Source: Paenibacillus terrigena DSM 21567
GTDB lineage: Bacteria > Bacillota > Bacilli > Paenibacillales > Paenibacillaceae
NCBI RefSeq assembly: GCF_000374845.1
Contig: NZ_KB895421.1
Location: 111,384 to 175,383 of the forward strand
Direction of reading: 5' to 3'
Length of the DNA stretch: 64,000 nt
A model generated the notes under the pieces. That model worked only from the letters and a program-made list of their open reading frames with translations, did no database searches and had not been told where the DNA came from. The position numbers and the translations under genes were made by a program. Every line of letters starts with the position of its first letter. Position 1 is the first letter of the stretch. Positions 62,052 through 64,000 of the stretch are shown one piece after another.

Positions 62052-64000
62052 TTATTCAGGATACACATGCTTTGGCTTGATTTCATTCCAAGTCTCTGTG
62101 TCATCCTCATTTCTTGTGTAACCGTGGTGATTCGTTGCTTCGATGACATCCGTGTAATACCATTTGTTCACCGAATTGTCTGGCCACATTTTCGCATCTT
62201 CATGAATGCCTTTAACCTTGACTTTACGATTCAAAACGCTGTTGATGAATGCCATTGCTTCTGCGCGTGTGATGTACTGGTTCGGTTTGAACGTGCTATC
62301 ATCATAGCCTTTGATCCAGCCTTTGTTCGCTGCAGAGACAATGTATTTCTCAGCCCAATGCCCTTTGATGTCCGTGAACATTTCGTTCTTCTTCTCATCC
62401 AATTTGTCGAAACGGGATGCGATGGCTGCGAATTCTGCTCTCGTAATCTGTTGAGCTGGTTTGAACGATCCATCCTTGTAACCTGTGATGATACCAGCAT
62501 TCTCCATCGTTGCGATATGCTTGCTCGACCAACGCTTCTGCTCAACATCTTTGTATGAGCTGATCTGTTTCATGTAATCGCTACGTGACTCATCATCCAT
62601 CAGACGATAGAAGATCGCTGCGACTTCTTCGCGGCTGATCAGGTTCTCAGGCTTGATCATGCCATCTGGATAGCCGTTGATGTAGTTGAAATGCTTATCC
62701 TTTTCCAATTGCGGTGGAACTGGAGGCAATGGTGGTACCGGTGGCAATGGAACAGGCGGCAACGGTGTTGGCGTCGATGGGCCTGGATCTACTGGAGGTG
62801 TCGTAGCATTCTTCGTATAGAAGAAGAGGACTTCTTGACCTTCTTGATCCGTAAACTTGTAATCTTGCTGTGCCTTCTCCGGCGTGTAGCCTGCAACTGG
62901 TGCTGCTTCTAGCTTAACCGTTGTTCCAGCTTTACCACTTGCAGTTCCAGCATTCACTAATTCCTTGTTCGTACCTTTTTCCAGATACTTCACAGTGACT
63001 TTGTACTCTTTCTCGACTGGTGCTTCTTTGACGTAGCGAATTTCTAACGTCTGGTCAGGTTCACCAGTGAAAGTATACGTGTATTCAGGTTTTTCTGGTT
63101 TGTACACAATGCCGTCTTTTGTGATCGGTTCTGGTCTGATCGTGATCGTTGTATCTTTCTTACCTTCTTTAACTTCAACATTCAATTCAACTTTCTTATC
63201 TCCATCCACGTACACATGGTGAACCGTTGCTTTCTGGAGATCTTCCACATTGCCTTTGTAGTAGAAGAAGGTATATTCCTGCAATTCATCTGCCGTTACT
63301 GGGTAGTCAAATTCGAATTTCTCTGGCAGATATACAGCGCCCGATACCGAGGTAATCGATCCAGCGACCAAGTGAAGCGCCTTGCCTACTTCGCCTTCAT
63401 GCTTCGTTGGTTCTTGTAACGGAAGCTCTGTCGCACGGTCAATATAATTCACGGTAACCGTACGTTTCTCAGCAGGTACATTATTCTTGGTGTAGAAGAA
63501 TGTGTGTTCCTGCTGATCGCCTTTCGCGATCACATATTTGAACGCGTCCGTTTCAGATACAATCGTGTAGCCGTCCACATAGACGGAGTTAAATACCGAA
63601 CCATCTGCTGGGTTTTTGTGTGTTACAGATTCAGCAACAACGTGGTTCGTTCCTTGTTCAAGGTAATTCAGCGTTAACGTCCGTTCAACGTTCTTCGTGT
63701 AGTAGAAGACGAATACTTGGTTCGCATCGACCGAGAATGTGTATTCATGCGTTTTCTCGCCTACCAATGTGTAGCCTGGAACTTCTGCTGCTTTCAATGT
63801 TGCAGTTCCGTTTGTTACACCTGGCACTGTCGTCGATTTCGCTACTTCAACATTAGAATCTTCTAACAGATATTTAACTGCTACATTTTGTGCTGCTGCT
63901 TTGTAGTAGAATACGAACTCTTGATCCTTCGCGGATGTAAATTTGTATTCTTTCGTGCTTTCGCCCACGACCGTGTAACCTTCAACTTTTGCTGCTTCTA
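62052..64000 (-). CDS. SLH-anchored surface protein with MucBP-like repeats (5' end outside the window)
   Basis: The frame stays open to the window edge, so the N-terminus is missing. The visible 649 residues hold five full and one partial MucBP-like repeats of about 65-70 residues (motif VxVxYLxxGTN ... GYT ... Y-F...FFYTKN), a proline-rich linker (near 62706-62770) in which PLPPVP occurs three times, and three SLH domains at the C-terminus (INGYPDGMIKPENLISREEV, ITGYKDGSFKPAQQITRAEF, IKGYDDSTFKPNQYITRAEA) that bind pyruvylated wall polymers. The linker lies between the outer repeats and the wall anchor, so cutting there would shed the exposed part. This matches VMSP of P. alvei, the known PPEP-2 substrate. 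Confidence 0.93.
   Translation of the reverse strand, partial: EAAKVEGYTVVGESTKEYKFTSAKDQEFVFYYKAAAQNVAVKYLLEDSNVEVAKSTTVPGVTNGTATLKAAEVPGYTLVGEKTHEYTFSVDANQVFVFYYTKNVERTLTLNYLEQGTNHVVAESVTHKNPADGSVFNSVYVDGYTIVSETDAFKYVIAKGDQQEHTFFYTKNNVPAEKRTVTVNYIDRATELPLQEPTKHEGEVGKALHLVAGSITSVSGAVYLPEKFEFDYPVTADELQEYTFFYYKGNVEDLQKATVHHVYVDGDKKVELNVEVKEGKKDTTITIRPEPITKDGIVYKPEKPEYTYTFTGEPDQTLEIRYVKEAPVEKEYKVTVKYLEKGTNKELVNAGTASGKAGTTVKLEAAPVAGYTPEKAQQDYKFTDQEGQEVLFFYTKNATTPPVDPGPSTPTPLPPVPLPPVPPLPPVPPQLEKDKHFNYINGYPDGMIKPENLISREEVAAIFYRLMDDESRSDYMKQISSYKDVEQKRWSSKHIATMENAGIITGYKDGSFKPAQQITRAEFAAIASRFDKLDEKKNEMFTDIKGHWAEKYIVSAANKGWIKGYDDSTFKPNQYITRAEAMAFINSVLNRKVKVKGIHEDAKMWPDNSVNKWYYTDVIEATNHHGYTRNEDDTETWNEIKPKHVYPE

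Noticed and set aside
1..64000. CRISPR arrays, tRNA/rRNA genes, prophage or complete IS elements
   Set aside because: Looked for regularly spaced repeats, tRNA-like cloverleaf sequences and transposase motifs while reading; none was convincing apart from the MITE-like element and the 34-bp repeat.

Overview
The window reads as a chromosomal segment of an endospore-forming Paenibacillus, probably close to P. alvei. Evidence: Firmicute-type AGGAGG ribosome binding sites, a Bacillus-type spore-coat transglutaminase (Tgl), SLH-anchored surface protein, Bacillus-type PerR and Fur boxes, a sigma-54 Roc-type arginine/proline module, and a Pro-Pro endopeptidase next to a surface protein with PLPPVP motifs, an arrangement described for PPEP-2/VMSP in P. 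alvei. No rRNA, tRNA, CRISPR array, prophage or complete insertion sequence was seen.

Layout. 1-7.1 kb: end of an AraC regulator, an OmpR-type two-component system, small secreted proteins, a cold-shock protein with a long structured leader, a LysR regulator, and two methionine sulfoxide reductases (MsrA and a GAF-type free Met-(R)-sulfoxide reductase). 7.1-11.3 kb: a GntR-controlled operon with two ABC exporters and a palindromic operator on its promoter. 11.3-15 kb: PH-domain protein, secreted NlpC/P60 hydrolase and a second two-component system. 15-24 kb: a carbon-phosphorus lyase cluster (DeoR regulator, phnGHIJKLM, a PHP phosphodiesterase, an aminoethylphosphonate-type binding protein). 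24-33 kb: TspO-like protein, nitroreductase, NdpA-like protein, Fur-boxed FhuF-like reductase, Pgl lactonase and two paralogous chemoreceptors. 33-46 kb: a decayed gene fragment, a 291-bp MITE-like element with target duplication, MarR, a large lyase-like protein, a stand-alone DUF262 protein, an ECF41 sigma factor with its partner gene, and a chemoreceptor fused to a sugar-binding domain. 46-53.5 kb: SDR, sigma-54 (rpoN), pruA, putB and a sigma-54 activator, with two divergent sigma-54 promoters. 53.6-60.7 kb: PerR-boxed catalase, YdjO-type cold-inducible protein, sulfatase, nicotinate transporter and Tgl. 61-64 kb: two consecutive class I c-di-GMP riboswitches leading into a secreted Pro-Pro endopeptidase, convergent with an SLH/MucBP surface protein carrying its likely cleavage sites.

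Most interesting: (1) the tandem c-di-GMP riboswitch / PPEP / surface-protein module, which looks like a c-di-GMP-controlled release switch; (2) a shared hairpin plus U-rich leader element in front of two separate cold-shock genes (csp and ydjO, 51 kb apart); (3) a chemoreceptor with a periplasmic-binding-protein fold at its C-terminus, predicted to lie in the cytoplasm; (4) a self-contained sigma-54 circuit in which rpoN lies behind a sigma-54 promoter. All calls are from reading the sequence; no database search was possible.
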